Shown: positions 42,202-50,641 of the stretch, piece by piece | Numbering within the stretch: the first letter of the stretch is position 1 | How the letters are laid out: every line of letters begins with the position of its first letter | Assembly: GCA_023391635.1 (NCBI GenBank) | Contig: JAEWAQ010000065.1 | Location: forward strand, 46,571 to 110,570 | Reading direction: 5' to 3' | From: Bacillota bacterium | GTDB lineage: Bacteria > Bacillota > Bacilli > Paenibacillales > Paenibacillaceae | DNA: 64,000 nt | Position numbers and translations under genes: made by a program | The notes under the pieces: model-generated | The model's input: the letters and a program-made list of their open reading frames with translations, nothing else | Databases searched by the model: none | What the model was told of the DNA's origin: nothing

Positions 42202-43128
42202 TTAACTTTTGCATTTTTCCAGCAGGCCGCGCGCTTCGAGTACGGATACGAGCGTCGATCCCATCTCGGATGGCGTCGGCGCTACTTTGATACCGCACTC
42301 TTCGAGCTTGGCAATCTTCTCTGCGGCGGTGCCCTTGCCTCCGGAGATGATCGCGCCCGCATGGCCCATCCGCTTGCCGGCGGGCGCTGTCGCGCCCCCG
42401 ATGAACCCGACGACGGGCTTTGTCATGTTCGCCCGGATCCACTCGGCCGCTTCCTCTTCCGCCGTGCCGCCGATTTCGCCGATCATGATGACCGCATAAG
42501 TTTCCGGATCTTCATTGAACAGCTTCAAAATGTCGATGAACTCCGAACCTTTGACCGGATCGCCGCCGATGCCGACGGCCGAAGATTGGCCTATGCCGAC
42601 GGAAGTCAACTGATGAACCGCTTCATAAGTCAGCGTACCCGAACGGGAAACGACGCCGACATGGCCCTTCTTGTGAATATAACCCGGCATGATGCCGATC
42701 TTGATCTCGTCCGGCGTTATGACGCCAGGACAGTTCGGCCCGATCAGGCGCGTCTTCCGGCCTTCCATATAGCGCTTGACCTTGATCATGTCTATGACCG
42801 GAATGCCTTCGGTAATGCAGATCGCCAGATCCAGCTCGGCGTCGACCGCTTCCATGATCGCATCGGCCGCGAACGGCGGCGCCACATAGATGACGGATGC
42901 CGTCGCGCCTGTCGCGTCGACCGCTTCCTTCACCGTATTGAATACCGGAAGCTGGACGGTCTGTCCGCTCTCCAACGTAATGTCCACCTTCTGCCCGCCT
43001 TTGCCCGGCGTCACGCCGCCAACCATCTGCGTGCCGTAATCAAGCGCTCCCTTGGCGTGGAACAAGCCGGTCGCGCCGGTAATGCCCTGGGTGATCACTT
43101 TGGTGTTCTTATCGATCAAAATGCTCAT
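42202..43128 (-). CDS. sucD: Succinate-CoA ligase alpha subunit
   Basis: SucD forms the CoA-binding and phosphohistidine subunit of succinyl-CoA synthetase in the TCA cycle. The 308-residue product starts SILIDKNTKVITQGITGATG. It contains the CoA-binding Rossmann fold, the SRSGTLTYEAVHQL segment, and the phosphorylated His in GKRMGHAGAIISGG. It follows sucC after a 75-base spacer that carries one copy of an interspersed repeat, and it ends at a strong terminator. The order sucC-sucD-dprA matches B. subtilis. Confidence 0.97.
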   Translation of the reverse strand: MSILIDKNTKVITQGITGATGLFHAKGALDYGTQMVGGVTPGKGGQKVDITLESGQTVQLPVFNTVKEAVDATGATASVIYVAPPFAADAIMEAVDAELDLAICITEGIPVIDMIKVKRYMEGRKTRLIGPNCPGVITPDEIKIGIMPGYIHKKGHVGVVSRSGTLTYEAVHQLTSVGIGQSSAVGIGGDPVKGSEFIDILKLFNEDPETYAVIMIGEIGGTAEEEAAEWIRANMTKPVVGFIGGATAPAGKRMGHAGAIISGGKGTAAEKIAKLEECGIKVAPTPSEMGSTLVSVLEARGLLEKCKS

Positions 43129-43155
43129 GATTCGTTGTCACACTCCCCGGTTCAG

Positions 43156-43200
43156 TCTCTCCGATCATAGGGATCTTTGAGCGCATGCCCAAAGCCTCTC
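43156..43200. repeat. Interspersed intergenic repeat, copy 2
   Basis: The segment starts TCTCTCCGATCATAGGGATC and contains CTTTGAGCGCATGCCCAAAG, an imperfect inverted repeat. It is closely related to the copy at 38561-38607, and here it fills the sucC-sucD gap. Confidence 0.82.
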
Positions 43201-43203
43201 TTA

Positions 43204-44361
43204 TCACACGAGCGACACGATCTTCTGCGCGCCGTCGGCCATCGAATCGGCGGCCACGATGTTGAGCCCCGATCCGTTCAATATCTCCTTGCCCATCTTC
43301 ACGTTCGTGCCTTCCAGCCGAACGACGAGCGGCTTGTCCAGCCCGAGCTCGCGCGCTGCCGCGACGACGCCTTCGGCGATCACGTCGCACTTCATGATCC
43401 CGCCGAAAATGTTCACGAAGATGCCCTTCACGTTGGCGTCGGACAGAATGATCTTGAACGCTTCCGTCACTTTCTCTTTGGTCGCGCCGCCGCCGACGTC
43501 GAGGAAGTTGGCCGGCTCCCCGCCGTAATATTTGATAATGTCCATCGTCGCCATCGCCAGACCTGCGCCGTTGACCATACAGCCGATGTTGCCGTCCAGC
43601 GCGATATAGGAAAGATCGAACTTGGAAGCCTGAATTTCCTTCTCGTCCTCTTCGTCGAGGTCGCGAAGCTCCACGATGTCCTTGTGGCGGAACAGCGCGT
43701 TGGAGTCGAAATTAAGCTTGGCGTCCAGCGCCATGACGTTGCCGTCACCCGTCACGACGAGCGGGTTGATCTCGGCAATCGAGCAATCTTTCTCTTCGAA
43801 CGCCTTGTACAGCTTCAGCATGAAGCCCGCGGCTTTATTGATCAACTCGCCCGGAATGTTGATCGCGTAAGCCAGGCGGCGCGCCTGGAACGGAAGCAAT
43901 CCGGTTACGGGGTCGATCGTCTCCTTGATGATCTTCTCCGGCGAATGCGCGGCGACTTCTTCGATCTCCGTGCCGCCTTCCTCGGAAGCCATCATGACGA
44001 CGCGGCCCGTGCCGCGATCGACAACTACGCCGACGTAATATTCCTTCTTGATATCGCAGCCCTCTTCGATGAGCAGCCGCTTCACTTCCTTGCCTTCCGG
44101 CCCGGTCTGGTGCGTGACCAGCACCTTGCCGAGCAATTCTTCCGCGTATTTGCGCACGTCTTCGATGCTCTTCGCGATCTTGACGCCGCCAGCTTTGCCG
44201 CGTCCGCCGGCATGGATCTGGGCTTTGACGACCGTTACGGCGCTGCCGAGTTCCTGCGCGGCCGCTACAGCCTCGTCGGCAGTGAAAGCCACTTTGCCGC
44301 GCGGCACGGATACGCCGTATTGCCGCAGCACTTCTTTCCCTTGATATTCATGAATGTTCAT
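43204..44361 (-). CDS. sucC: Succinate-CoA ligase beta subunit
   Basis: SucC carries the nucleotide-binding ATP-grasp domain of succinyl-CoA synthetase. The 385-residue protein starts NIHEYQGKEVLRQYGVSVPRG and contains VVKAQIHAGGRGKAGGVKIA. The metal-ligand region EINPLVVTGDGNVMALDAKL follows. The C-terminal glycine-rich loop is FVNIFGGIMKCDVIAEG. The ATG at 44361 follows GGGAGG by 11 bases; upstream codons are rejected. It has an extended -10 promoter candidate about 110 bases upstream. Confidence 0.97.
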   Translation of the reverse strand: MNIHEYQGKEVLRQYGVSVPRGKVAFTADEAVAAAQELGSAVTVVKAQIHAGGRGKAGGVKIAKSIEDVRKYAEELLGKVLVTHQTGPEGKEVKRLLIEEGCDIKKEYYVGVVVDRGTGRVVMMASEEGGTEIEEVAAHSPEKIIKETIDPVTGLLPFQARRLAYAINIPGELINKAAGFMLKLYKAFEEKDCSIAEINPLVVTGDGNVMALDAKLNFDSNALFRHKDIVELRDLDEEDEKEIQASKFDLSYIALDGNIGCMVNGAGLAMATMDIIKYYGGEPANFLDVGGGATKEKVTEAFKIILSDANVKGIFVNIFGGIMKCDVIAEGVVAAARELGLDKPLVVRLEGTNVKMGKEILNGSGLNIVAADSMADGAQKIVSLV

Positions 44362-44471
44362 GGCTCTTGCATCCTCCCGTTTGCACGCGTTCTCCTCGCG
44401 GCGGCCGAACGACGCCAATTTCTGGGGCATTGCAGCCGCCGCGAGTTCAAGCTATGTAACAAACCTTACCT

Positions 44472-44480
44472 ATTGTATCA
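44472..44480 (-). promoter_or_regulatory. Candidate extended -10 promoter for sucC
   Basis: The minus strand reads TGATACAAT, an extended -10 box. The expected -35 position is a poor match (AGGAAC). It lies in the divergent sucC-comM spacer of about 360 bases; apart from the two promoters I see no gene in that stretch. Confidence 0.5.
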
Positions 44481-44606
44481 CTTTTCCTGCCTGTGTTCCT
44501 CTTTTTTTCATCAAATTATGAGCTCCTTTTGGCAATGATTTCATCTCAATGCGCGAACGATCCAAGCAGCTCCTTTATTATTTCCTTGTTTTGGCGAATC
44601 ATGCTA

Positions 44607-44635
44607 TTGACAGTTCGCAAAGCAAGGATTAGACT
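44607..44635 (+). promoter_or_regulatory. Predicted sigma-A promoter for comM
   Basis: The plus strand has a consensus TTGACA and TAGACT separated by 17 bases, about 90 bases before the comM start. It is the only plus-strand promoter found in the window. Confidence 0.8.
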
Positions 44636-44723
44636 GGCCTTAATAGCACGATTTGGAAATCGCGGAAGGTAAGGAAGCACCTTTCTCCGCCCAACGAAGC
44701 CGTTGTGGAGGAAGGTGTTTTTC

Positions 44724-46262
44724 GTGTATGTGAAAATGATCGGTTCGAGCGTGGTCGGTGTCGAAGGACGGTTGATCGAGGTTGAAGTCGATATCCGGTC
44801 CGGGTTGCCGCAAGTGAACGTCGTCGGCCTGGCCGATGCGGCCATTCGCGAATCCGTGGAACGGGTGCGCGCGGCGGTGCAGAACGGCGGCCTGAAATTT
44901 CCGATGGACCGGATCACAGTCAATCTGGCGCCTGCGGACGTGCGCAAGGAAGGCAGCTCGTTCGATCTGGCGATCGCGGCCGGCATCCTGGGCGCCAGCG
45001 GACAGCTGCAGCCGGGCGGCATGGCGCATACGCTCCTGATCGGCGAGTTGGCGTTGAACGGGGAAGTGCGCCCCGTACCGGGCATCTTGCCGATGGTCGA
45101 GTGCGCCCGCAATGCCGGATTGCGCAAAGTCGTCGTTCCGCTGGCTTCCGTATCGGAAGCCAGACTCATCGACGACATAGAAGTCGAAGGCATTCGCTCG
45201 CTCAGCGATTGGGTGCATGGCGTGTCTGCGGCTGTCCCGGCAGCATCGCGGGCTAAAGGGCAGCAAGACCCGCTCGTGCGGGACATTGTGCGCAGGAAAG
45301 CCGAAGAAGAACCGGATCTGGCCGACGTCGTCGGACACACCGGGGCCAAGCGGGCGCTTATCGTGGCTGCGGCGGGCATGCACAATATTTTGTTCATAGG
45401 TCCACCCGGTACGGGCAAGACGATGCTGTGCCGAAGATTGCCCGGCCTGCTGCCTCGCCTTGGCGATGAAGAAGCGCTGTCCGTCACGAAGATATTCAGC
45501 GTCTGCGGCAAGCTCGGCGATGCCCGCGCGGGCTTGATTCGCCGGCGGCCGTTCCGCTCCCCGCATCACACGATCTCGACGGCCGGGCTGATCGGCGGCG
45601 GCTCGGTGCCGCGGCCCGGCGAGGTGACGCTGGCGCATCACGGCGTGCTGTTCCTGGACGAGATGCCGGAATTTTCGCGCCTCTGCCTGGAGTCGCTGCG
45701 CCAGCCGCTGGAAGATCGGGAGGTGACGATCGGCAGGGCACGGGGCGTATGCCGGTTCCCGGCCAATATTATGCTGGCCGCATCGATGAACCCTTGTCCG
45801 TGCGGTTATTACGGAAGCGACGGCGATCGCCCCTGCACCTGTTCGGAGGGCAACGTCGCTCGGTATCGCTCGCGCATGTCCGGCCCGCTGGCCGACCGCA
45901 TCGACCTGCAGGTCGAGATGCCGAGACAATCGGCGAACCCCGTCGATCCCGCCATCATCACAACTCGCGAAGCAAGCCGCATGGTTGAGGAAGCTTGCGC
46001 CCGCCAGCGCAGACGATATGCGGGATACAGCTTCTCGCGGAACAACGAACTGCAGGGCTCCCTGCTGAAGAAGTATGCCGCACTTACGCCATCTGGAGAG
46101 CAATTGCTGCACGAGGTATTCGAACACCTGGGACTGAGTCACCGCGCGCACGACCGCATCCTGAAGATGTCCCGCACGATCGCGGACTTGGCGGATCGCG
46201 AGACCATTTTGCCGGAAGACGTGGCTGAAGCGATCCAGTATCGGTGTCTCGATCATGCATGA
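44724..46262 (+). CDS. comM: Mg-chelatase-like ATPase ComM (YifB)
   Basis: ComM is a hexameric AAA+ helicase that extends branch migration during natural transformation in Vibrio and others. The 512-residue protein has an N-terminal Lon-substrate-like domain (VKMIGSSVVGVEGRLIEVEVDI). Walker A is GPPGTGKTMLCRRLPGLL and Walker B is LFLDEMPEFSR. A CPCGYYG cysteine cluster (about 345-365) and a C-terminal Mg-chelatase domain follow. The GTG at 44724 follows AAGGTG; a TTG seven codons upstream lacks a site. It is the only plus-strand gene of the window and converges with yraN, 19 bases apart. Confidence 0.95.
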   Translation: MYVKMIGSSVVGVEGRLIEVEVDIRSGLPQVNVVGLADAAIRESVERVRAAVQNGGLKFPMDRITVNLAPADVRKEGSSFDLAIAAGILGASGQLQPGGMAHTLLIGELALNGEVRPVPGILPMVECARNAGLRKVVVPLASVSEARLIDDIEVEGIRSLSDWVHGVSAAVPAASRAKGQQDPLVRDIVRRKAEEEPDLADVVGHTGAKRALIVAAAGMHNILFIGPPGTGKTMLCRRLPGLLPRLGDEEALSVTKIFSVCGKLGDARAGLIRRRPFRSPHHTISTAGLIGGGSVPRPGEVTLAHHGVLFLDEMPEFSRLCLESLRQPLEDREVTIGRARGVCRFPANIMLAASMNPCPCGYYGSDGDRPCTCSEGNVARYRSRMSGPLADRIDLQVEMPRQSANPVDPAIITTREASRMVEEACARQRRRYAGYSFSRNNELQGSLLKKYAALTPSGEQLLHEVFEHLGLSHRAHDRILKMSRTIADLADRETILPEDVAEAIQYRCLDHA

Positions 46263-46281
46263 TCCGCAGGCGCCGTCGATA

Positions 46282-46674
46282 TCAGAAGGCTCCGGGAATA
46301 TGCTTGAGCTCACTTATCCCGCCGTCCGCACGGAACGTAACCGCGACGACATCGAAGCGCATGGGGACCGCTTCCGATCCATGCATGCGCAAGTAGACCG
46401 CGGCCGTGTCCCGTACTTGGCGGCACTTGCGCGGAGTAATCGCTTCGATCGCCGTCCCGTAACGGCTCGGCGATGTCCGCGACCGCACCTCGGCGAACAC
46501 GAGCGTCTTCCCGTCGCGCATGATCAGGTCGATCTCTCCGGAACGGCAGCGCCAATTCCGCGTAACCGGCGTATAGCCAAGCGACTGCAAATAAGCGAAG
46601 GCAGCATCTTCTGCCGCTTGGCCGGCTGCCTTGCGCCCGCGCGAACCCGTGCGCTGCGGTGTCGAGTCGTTCAA
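46282..46674 (-). CDS. yraN: YraN family nuclease-like protein (UPF0102)
   Basis: The 130-residue protein belongs to the PD-(D/E)XK-fold YraN/UPF0102 family. It shows QAAEDAAFAYLQSLGY in the N-terminal half. The catalytic-type motif GEIDLIMRDGKTLVFAEVRSR has Asp in EID and Glu in EVR; the usual EVK lysine is Arg. The start is a TTG at 46674, seven bases after AAGGGGG; a longer in-frame reading has no better site. Nuclease activity is inferred for the family only. It follows ylqH by about 60 bases and converges with comM. Confidence 0.85.
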   Translation of the reverse strand: MNDSTPQRTGSRGRKAAGQAAEDAAFAYLQSLGYTPVTRNWRCRSGEIDLIMRDGKTLVFAEVRSRTSPSRYGTAIEAITPRKCRQVRDTAAVYLRMHGSEAVPMRFDVVAVTFRADGGISELKHIPGAF

Positions 46675-46735
46675 GCCGAATCCCCCTTTCGCGACATCGT
46701 TCATCACCCGGCAAACACCGCGACCTGCATGCAGG

Positions 46736-47056
46736 TCAAGGAGATGATTCGAGCCCGGCTTTGCGGTCCGAGCGGTAGACGAAGCTGAGAATTTCGGCAA
46801 CGAGGCGATACAACTCCGGCGGAATTTCCTGTTCAAGATCCAGCTTGGACAGCACTTCGACGAGCGAAGCGTCTTCCTGGACCGGCACGCCGGATTCCCG
46901 CGCCTTCTGCAATATTTCTTCCGCCAGCAAGCCCTGGCCTTTGGCGACGACGACCGGCGCCGAGCTGCGTTCCGGCTCGTACTTCAGCGCGACCGCTTTC
47001 TTCGGCATGGAACGCGGCCGTTCGTCCTTCTTCCCATCGGTCTTTGACGGACTCAT
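46736..47056 (-). CDS. ylqH: FlhB C-domain-like protein YlqH
   Basis: The 106-residue protein resembles the cytoplasmic C-domain of FlhB/YscU without the membrane part. It has KKAVALKYEPERSSAPVVVAKGQGLLAEEILQKARESGVPV from about residue 19, followed by LEQEIPPELYRLVAEILSFVY. The NPTH cleavage motif is absent. The corresponding B. subtilis gene ylqH (flhX) is next to ylqG. A role in flagellar export switching as a partial FlhB substitute is possible. It overlaps ylqG by four bases. Confidence 0.86.
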   Translation of the reverse strand: MSPSKTDGKKDERPRSMPKKAVALKYEPERSSAPVVVAKGQGLLAEEILQKARESGVPVQEDASLVEVLSKLDLEQEIPPELYRLVAEILSFVYRSDRKAGLESSP

Positions 47057-48912
47057 ACGCGAAAATCCACTCCCCGATACGGCTTGGACGCGAATTCGGA
47101 AGCCGCGTGCTGCGCCGGCAGGCGATCCGCCGGGTCACCGGTCGCCGGTTCCTGAGCGGCGACCGGGAAAGCCTGCACTTTCAGTGACAGCAGTTGAAAC
47201 CCGGCATCCCGCAACCCCGCGTTCAATTCTTCCCGTGCTTGTTCCACCAGGTCCGCCATGACCGGATGATCGTTCAACAGCTTGAGCGACACGATCCGGT
47301 CCACCACCTGCACGTCGACAACCGTACTGCCCAGGTGGCGCATGCGCAAGTCGAACAGCAAACGGCAATTGTCCGCGTCCCATTCGCCCTTGCGGCTGCG
47401 TCTTGTCTGTACATGCACGGTCGCGGTCGTGTCGCCTTCCTGACCCTTCATCGGAACGAATAACGTCATGAAGCTGTACGGCTGGCTGCTTTGACGCTCC
47501 GATGACAAGAGCAGCTGCTGGCCTGTAATATGGTTCGCCAGCGATTGCGCCGCTTCCCGCAACGCGGGCGGCGCCTCGTCGCTCGCTGCGAGCAGCAGCA
47601 AGGCGCTCTTGAGCGAATCTCCGGCCTGCTGCGGCGTGGGAGCCGGTTCCCCGCCGTGCGTTTGCGGTGAAGCCGACTGCAGCCCAGGCTGCGGCATCGC
47701 CCTCGTATCCGCAGCCGCTTGCAGCAGCTGATGCTCGTGCCCGGTGCCCAGCCATTGCAGGAAGCGGCCGATCCACGAATCTCCGCCGCGCTGTGCGGCT
47801 TGGCCGACCGATCCCGCGGCAGCTTGCATCGCACTCGCCTGGGCAGCTTGCTCGGGCGCCGCCGCGTTCGGGTTCGCTTGAGCGCGATGCGAGCCGGTCG
47901 CAGCCTCGGCCAAGGGAGAGCGAGCTGCCGCTCCGCTTGTCCTCGGGTCTTTCGCGACTTCAAGCGGCTGCCCGTTATCCGCCGATGCGGCGTTAGCCCC
48001 TTGCGCCATCCGGGCAACCGCCGCATCCGCTTGCGCAGATAAGGCAGGATTCGCCGAAAGCGCCGTTTGTGCGACTACGGCGGATGGCGCTGCCGCTTGG
48101 GCGAACGTCGTCCGGCCCGCGGATTCCGCAAGGACCGAATTCGCCGCTGCTGGCGCCTGCCCTGCCTGCGCAGGCAGATCTCCCCTCGCGGCGGATCGGG
48201 CCGCATCTCCGGACAGCTGCACACTGCCCTGCGCCAGCAATCGGTCCCCTTCATTCAGTAGTCGCTGCAAGCCCAAAGCCCATTCGGGCAGCTTCCCGGC
48301 GCCCGTCCCTGCGGCTTCGCCAATCCATTGTCGGAACGCTGAAGCGAAGCCGGACAGCTCATTGTGCAGCGGCTGGCCGAACAACGTCTGACGCAGCGCC
48401 GCCAAGGTGCTCTCCGTCGGATTCAAACCACGCCTGAACGCGACGTCGGCAGCTCCTGCCCAGCCTGCCGGCTCAGCGGATGCCGGCCTTGCCGAAGCGG
48501 CTGCCCGAAAGAACGAGGCCGAATCGCTGTCCAGCGCATACCCGTCCCTCCGCAGTCCCCGCAACAGCTCGTAAGACCATTTTTGATCGGGCAGTCCGAA
48601 TTGCTTGAGGACGTTCTTCAAAGCCTCGTCGGGCGCAACGTCGGCAGCGTCGGCCAGCGGCTTCAGCACGATCGACGCGCCGTTGCTGCCCGGCTGCACC
48701 TGCAGCAGCGTTCCGCGCCCGGCCTGCAGCTCGGCTTCCAGCCTGGCGCGCACCGACACGCCGTTAATATTCATCAGCGCTTCGCCGTTGTCCAGCATTT
48801 CCATCAAGATGCCCCGCACGATCTGTCCGATGCGCAACTCAAGCGCCTTCCCTTCGGCGGGAGCCGCGTTGCCCATGAATGCGCGGAGCATCGATCCGAT
48901 ATTCACGCTCAT
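47053..48912 (-). CDS. ylqG: YlqG-like, FliK C-domain-like protein
   Basis: The 619-residue protein has an N-terminal beta-rich domain (about 25-90, IGQIVRGILMEMLDNGEALMNING). A long Ala/Gln-rich low-complexity section runs from about 90 to 460. The C-terminal domain (about 465-590) resembles FliK: SFMTLFVPMKGQE ... TATVHVQTRRSRKGEWDADNC ... LFDLRMRHLG. In B. subtilis the ylqG-ylqH pair is in this position. It may be a second, flagellar-type hook-length regulator. The low-complexity part is very rich in alanine and its length probably varies. Confidence 0.82.
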   Translation of the reverse strand: MSVNIGSMLRAFMGNAAPAEGKALELRIGQIVRGILMEMLDNGEALMNINGVSVRARLEAELQAGRGTLLQVQPGSNGASIVLKPLADAADVAPDEALKNVLKQFGLPDQKWSYELLRGLRRDGYALDSDSASFFRAAASARPASAEPAGWAGAADVAFRRGLNPTESTLAALRQTLFGQPLHNELSGFASAFRQWIGEAAGTGAGKLPEWALGLQRLLNEGDRLLAQGSVQLSGDAARSAARGDLPAQAGQAPAAANSVLAESAGRTTFAQAAAPSAVVAQTALSANPALSAQADAAVARMAQGANAASADNGQPLEVAKDPRTSGAAARSPLAEAATGSHRAQANPNAAAPEQAAQASAMQAAAGSVGQAAQRGGDSWIGRFLQWLGTGHEHQLLQAAADTRAMPQPGLQSASPQTHGGEPAPTPQQAGDSLKSALLLLAASDEAPPALREAAQSLANHITGQQLLLSSERQSSQPYSFMTLFVPMKGQEGDTTATVHVQTRRSRKGEWDADNCRLLFDLRMRHLGSTVVDVQVVDRIVSLKLLNDHPVMADLVEQAREELNAGLRDAGFQLLSLKVQAFPVAAQEPATGDPADRLPAQHAASEFASKPYRGVDFRV

Positions 48913-48983
48913 GCCGCCTTCCTCCTGCCCTGCGAATGCCTCTTTACTCTATGTATCGGAATTATCGGCGCGAACGATGATGA

Positions 48984-49619
48984 TTACAGTTCGAAAAGCG
49001 TTTGCTGCTCTTGAAGCAAGTTGCCGAGGAAACTACGCCGGTGCAGCGGCGTCGGGCCGAGCCGCAGGATCGCCTCGCGATGCTCTTTCGTCGCGTAGCC
49101 TTTATGGTTGCCGATCCCGAATCCGGGGTACAGCGCTTCCCAAATATCCGAGCATAACCGGTCCCGCGTCACCTTGGCGACGATCGAAGCGGCTCCGATC
49201 GATTGGCTGCGCGCGTCCCCCTTCACGATCGGCATCTGGGGAATGTCGAGTTCCACCGTCTCCGCATCGACGAGCAAATATTCCGGTGCAGGAGCGAGCC
49301 CCTTGACCGCCTGCTTCATCGCCAGCCGCGAAGCTTGGCGGATGTTGATCCGGTCGATCGTGCCTGAGTCCACCCGGGAGACGGACCAAGCCACCGCTTC
49401 CTGCAGGATGACTTCGTAAAGCCGCTCCCGCTTCTTCTCGCTCAGCTGTTTGGAATCGTTGATCTCTTCCAATACGAGTCCGATAGGCAGAATAACCGCC
49501 GCGGCCACCACGTCTCCGAAGAGGCAACCTCTGCCCACTTCGTCGACGCCGGCTACCAAGGTCAAGCCTTTCGCCCACAAATCGCGTTCGAACGACAATC
49601 GATCGATCGCTTCATCCAT
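48984..49619 (-). CDS. rnhB: Ribonuclease HII
   Basis: RNase HII cleaves RNA in RNA-DNA hybrids and at single ribonucleotides. The 211-residue protein has the active-site pair Asp26/Glu27 in GVDEVGRGCLFGDVV. The third acidic residue is in EYLLVDAETVEL and the C-terminal Asp-region is VAKVTRDRLCSDIW. The usual GPLAGP segment reads GCLFGD here. The ATG at 49619 follows AAAGGAG by nine bases. It lies after rbgA and a terminator, and is followed by ylqG. Confidence 0.95.
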   Translation of the reverse strand: MDEAIDRLSFERDLWAKGLTLVAGVDEVGRGCLFGDVVAAAVILPIGLVLEEINDSKQLSEKKRERLYEVILQEAVAWSVSRVDSGTIDRINIRQASRLAMKQAVKGLAPAPEYLLVDAETVELDIPQMPIVKGDARSQSIGAASIVAKVTRDRLCSDIWEALYPGFGIGNHKGYATKEHREAILRLGPTPLHRRSFLGNLLQEQQTLFEL

Positions 49620-49647
49620 GACTTCTTCTCCTTTCAACCCAAACGAT

Positions 49648-49671
49648 AAAAAAGGAGGCTTCTCAGCCTCG
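49648..49671 (-). terminator. Intrinsic terminator after rbgA
   Basis: The minus strand has the stem GAGGCT/AGCCTC with a short loop and six T. It lies in the 84-base rbgA-rnhB gap. Confidence 0.82.
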
Positions 49672-49703
49672 AGACTTCAGCCGTCCGCACTCCTGCCTAT
49701 TTG

Positions 49704-50588
49704 CTATTCCGTTGCTTCAATCGGCTGCGGCCGTTCCAGCGTGATGCGGCCCAGCTTGCCGGATCGCAAATCGCGCAGCAACACGCCGGCCGCCTTCTCG
49801 TAATCGACGATGCCGCCGCTGCCCAGACATCCTCTGCGCTTGCCGATCGCTTCCAGCACGACGGAAGCCGCCGCCAGGTCTGGCAGCTCGCCCGGCACCG
49901 CTTCCGCCAAGCCGTACCGCTCCGCCAGCGTCGCCCCGTAATCGCCAGCCAGCGTCTGCAGGATGAAGCAGGCGACTTCGTCAATATGCAGCACTTCTTC
50001 CTTGATCGCGCCCGTTGCCGCGAGCAGGCTGCCTGCCCGGGGGTCCTCGAATTTCGGCCACAGAATGCCGGGCGTATCGAGCAATTCCAGTTCAGAGCCG
50101 GTCCGAATCCACTGCTGCCCCTTAGTGACGCCCGGCCGATCGCCTGTCACTGCGGCGTTGCGGCCGGCCAGACGATTGATCAGCGTCGACTTGCCGACGT
50201 TCGGAATGCCCACGATCAAAGCGCGAACGGGCCGGGGCTTCATTCCTTTGGCGATCTGCCGCTCGATACGGGCGCGCAGCAGCTCCCGCGCCTTCAGCGG
50301 AATATCCTTCACGCCCATGCCGCTGCTGGCGTCAATCGCCAGCGCTTCGTGGCCCAGCGCGCGAAAATAGGCGCACCAAGCCGCCGTCTGCCCCGGATCG
50401 GCCAAATCCGCTTTATTCAAAAGCACCAGCCTGGGCTTCGAGCCGACGATCTCGTCGATCATCGGGTTGCGGCTTGACTGCGGAATCCGCGCGTCGATCA
50501 GCTCGAACACGACGTCGATCAGCTTGAGTTTGTCTTCGATTTGCCGTTTGGCCCTGGTCATATGACCGGGGAACCATTGGATCGTCAT
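49704..50588 (-). CDS. rbgA: Ribosome biogenesis GTPase RbgA (YlqF)
   Basis: RbgA is a circularly permuted GTPase required for late 50S assembly. The 294-residue product starts TIQWFPGHMTRAKRQIEDKL. It has the permuted order G4 (LLNKADLAD), then G1 (GIPNVGKSTLINRLAG), then G3 (DTPGIL), and a C-terminal ANTAR-like helical domain. It follows lepB by about 50 bases and ends at a terminator. The order rplS-lepB-rbgA-rnhB is close to the B. subtilis rplS-rbgA-rnhB order, with lepB inserted. Confidence 0.96.
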   Translation of the reverse strand: MTIQWFPGHMTRAKRQIEDKLKLIDVVFELIDARIPQSSRNPMIDEIVGSKPRLVLLNKADLADPGQTAAWCAYFRALGHEALAIDASSGMGVKDIPLKARELLRARIERQIAKGMKPRPVRALIVGIPNVGKSTLINRLAGRNAAVTGDRPGVTKGQQWIRTGSELELLDTPGILWPKFEDPRAGSLLAATGAIKEEVLHIDEVACFILQTLAGDYGATLAERYGLAEAVPGELPDLAAASVVLEAIGKRRGCLGSGGIVDYEKAAGVLLRDLRSGKLGRITLERPQPIEATE

Positions 50589-50641
50589 TTGCGCGACCCT
50601 CCTTCAGCAGGGGCTTTCCCCCGCTTGCAGGGAGTGCCCTT

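Noticed and set aside
44640..46313. Minus-strand open frame of 557 codons opposite comM
   Set aside because: comM on the plus strand has all ATPase motifs, a promoter and a start site.
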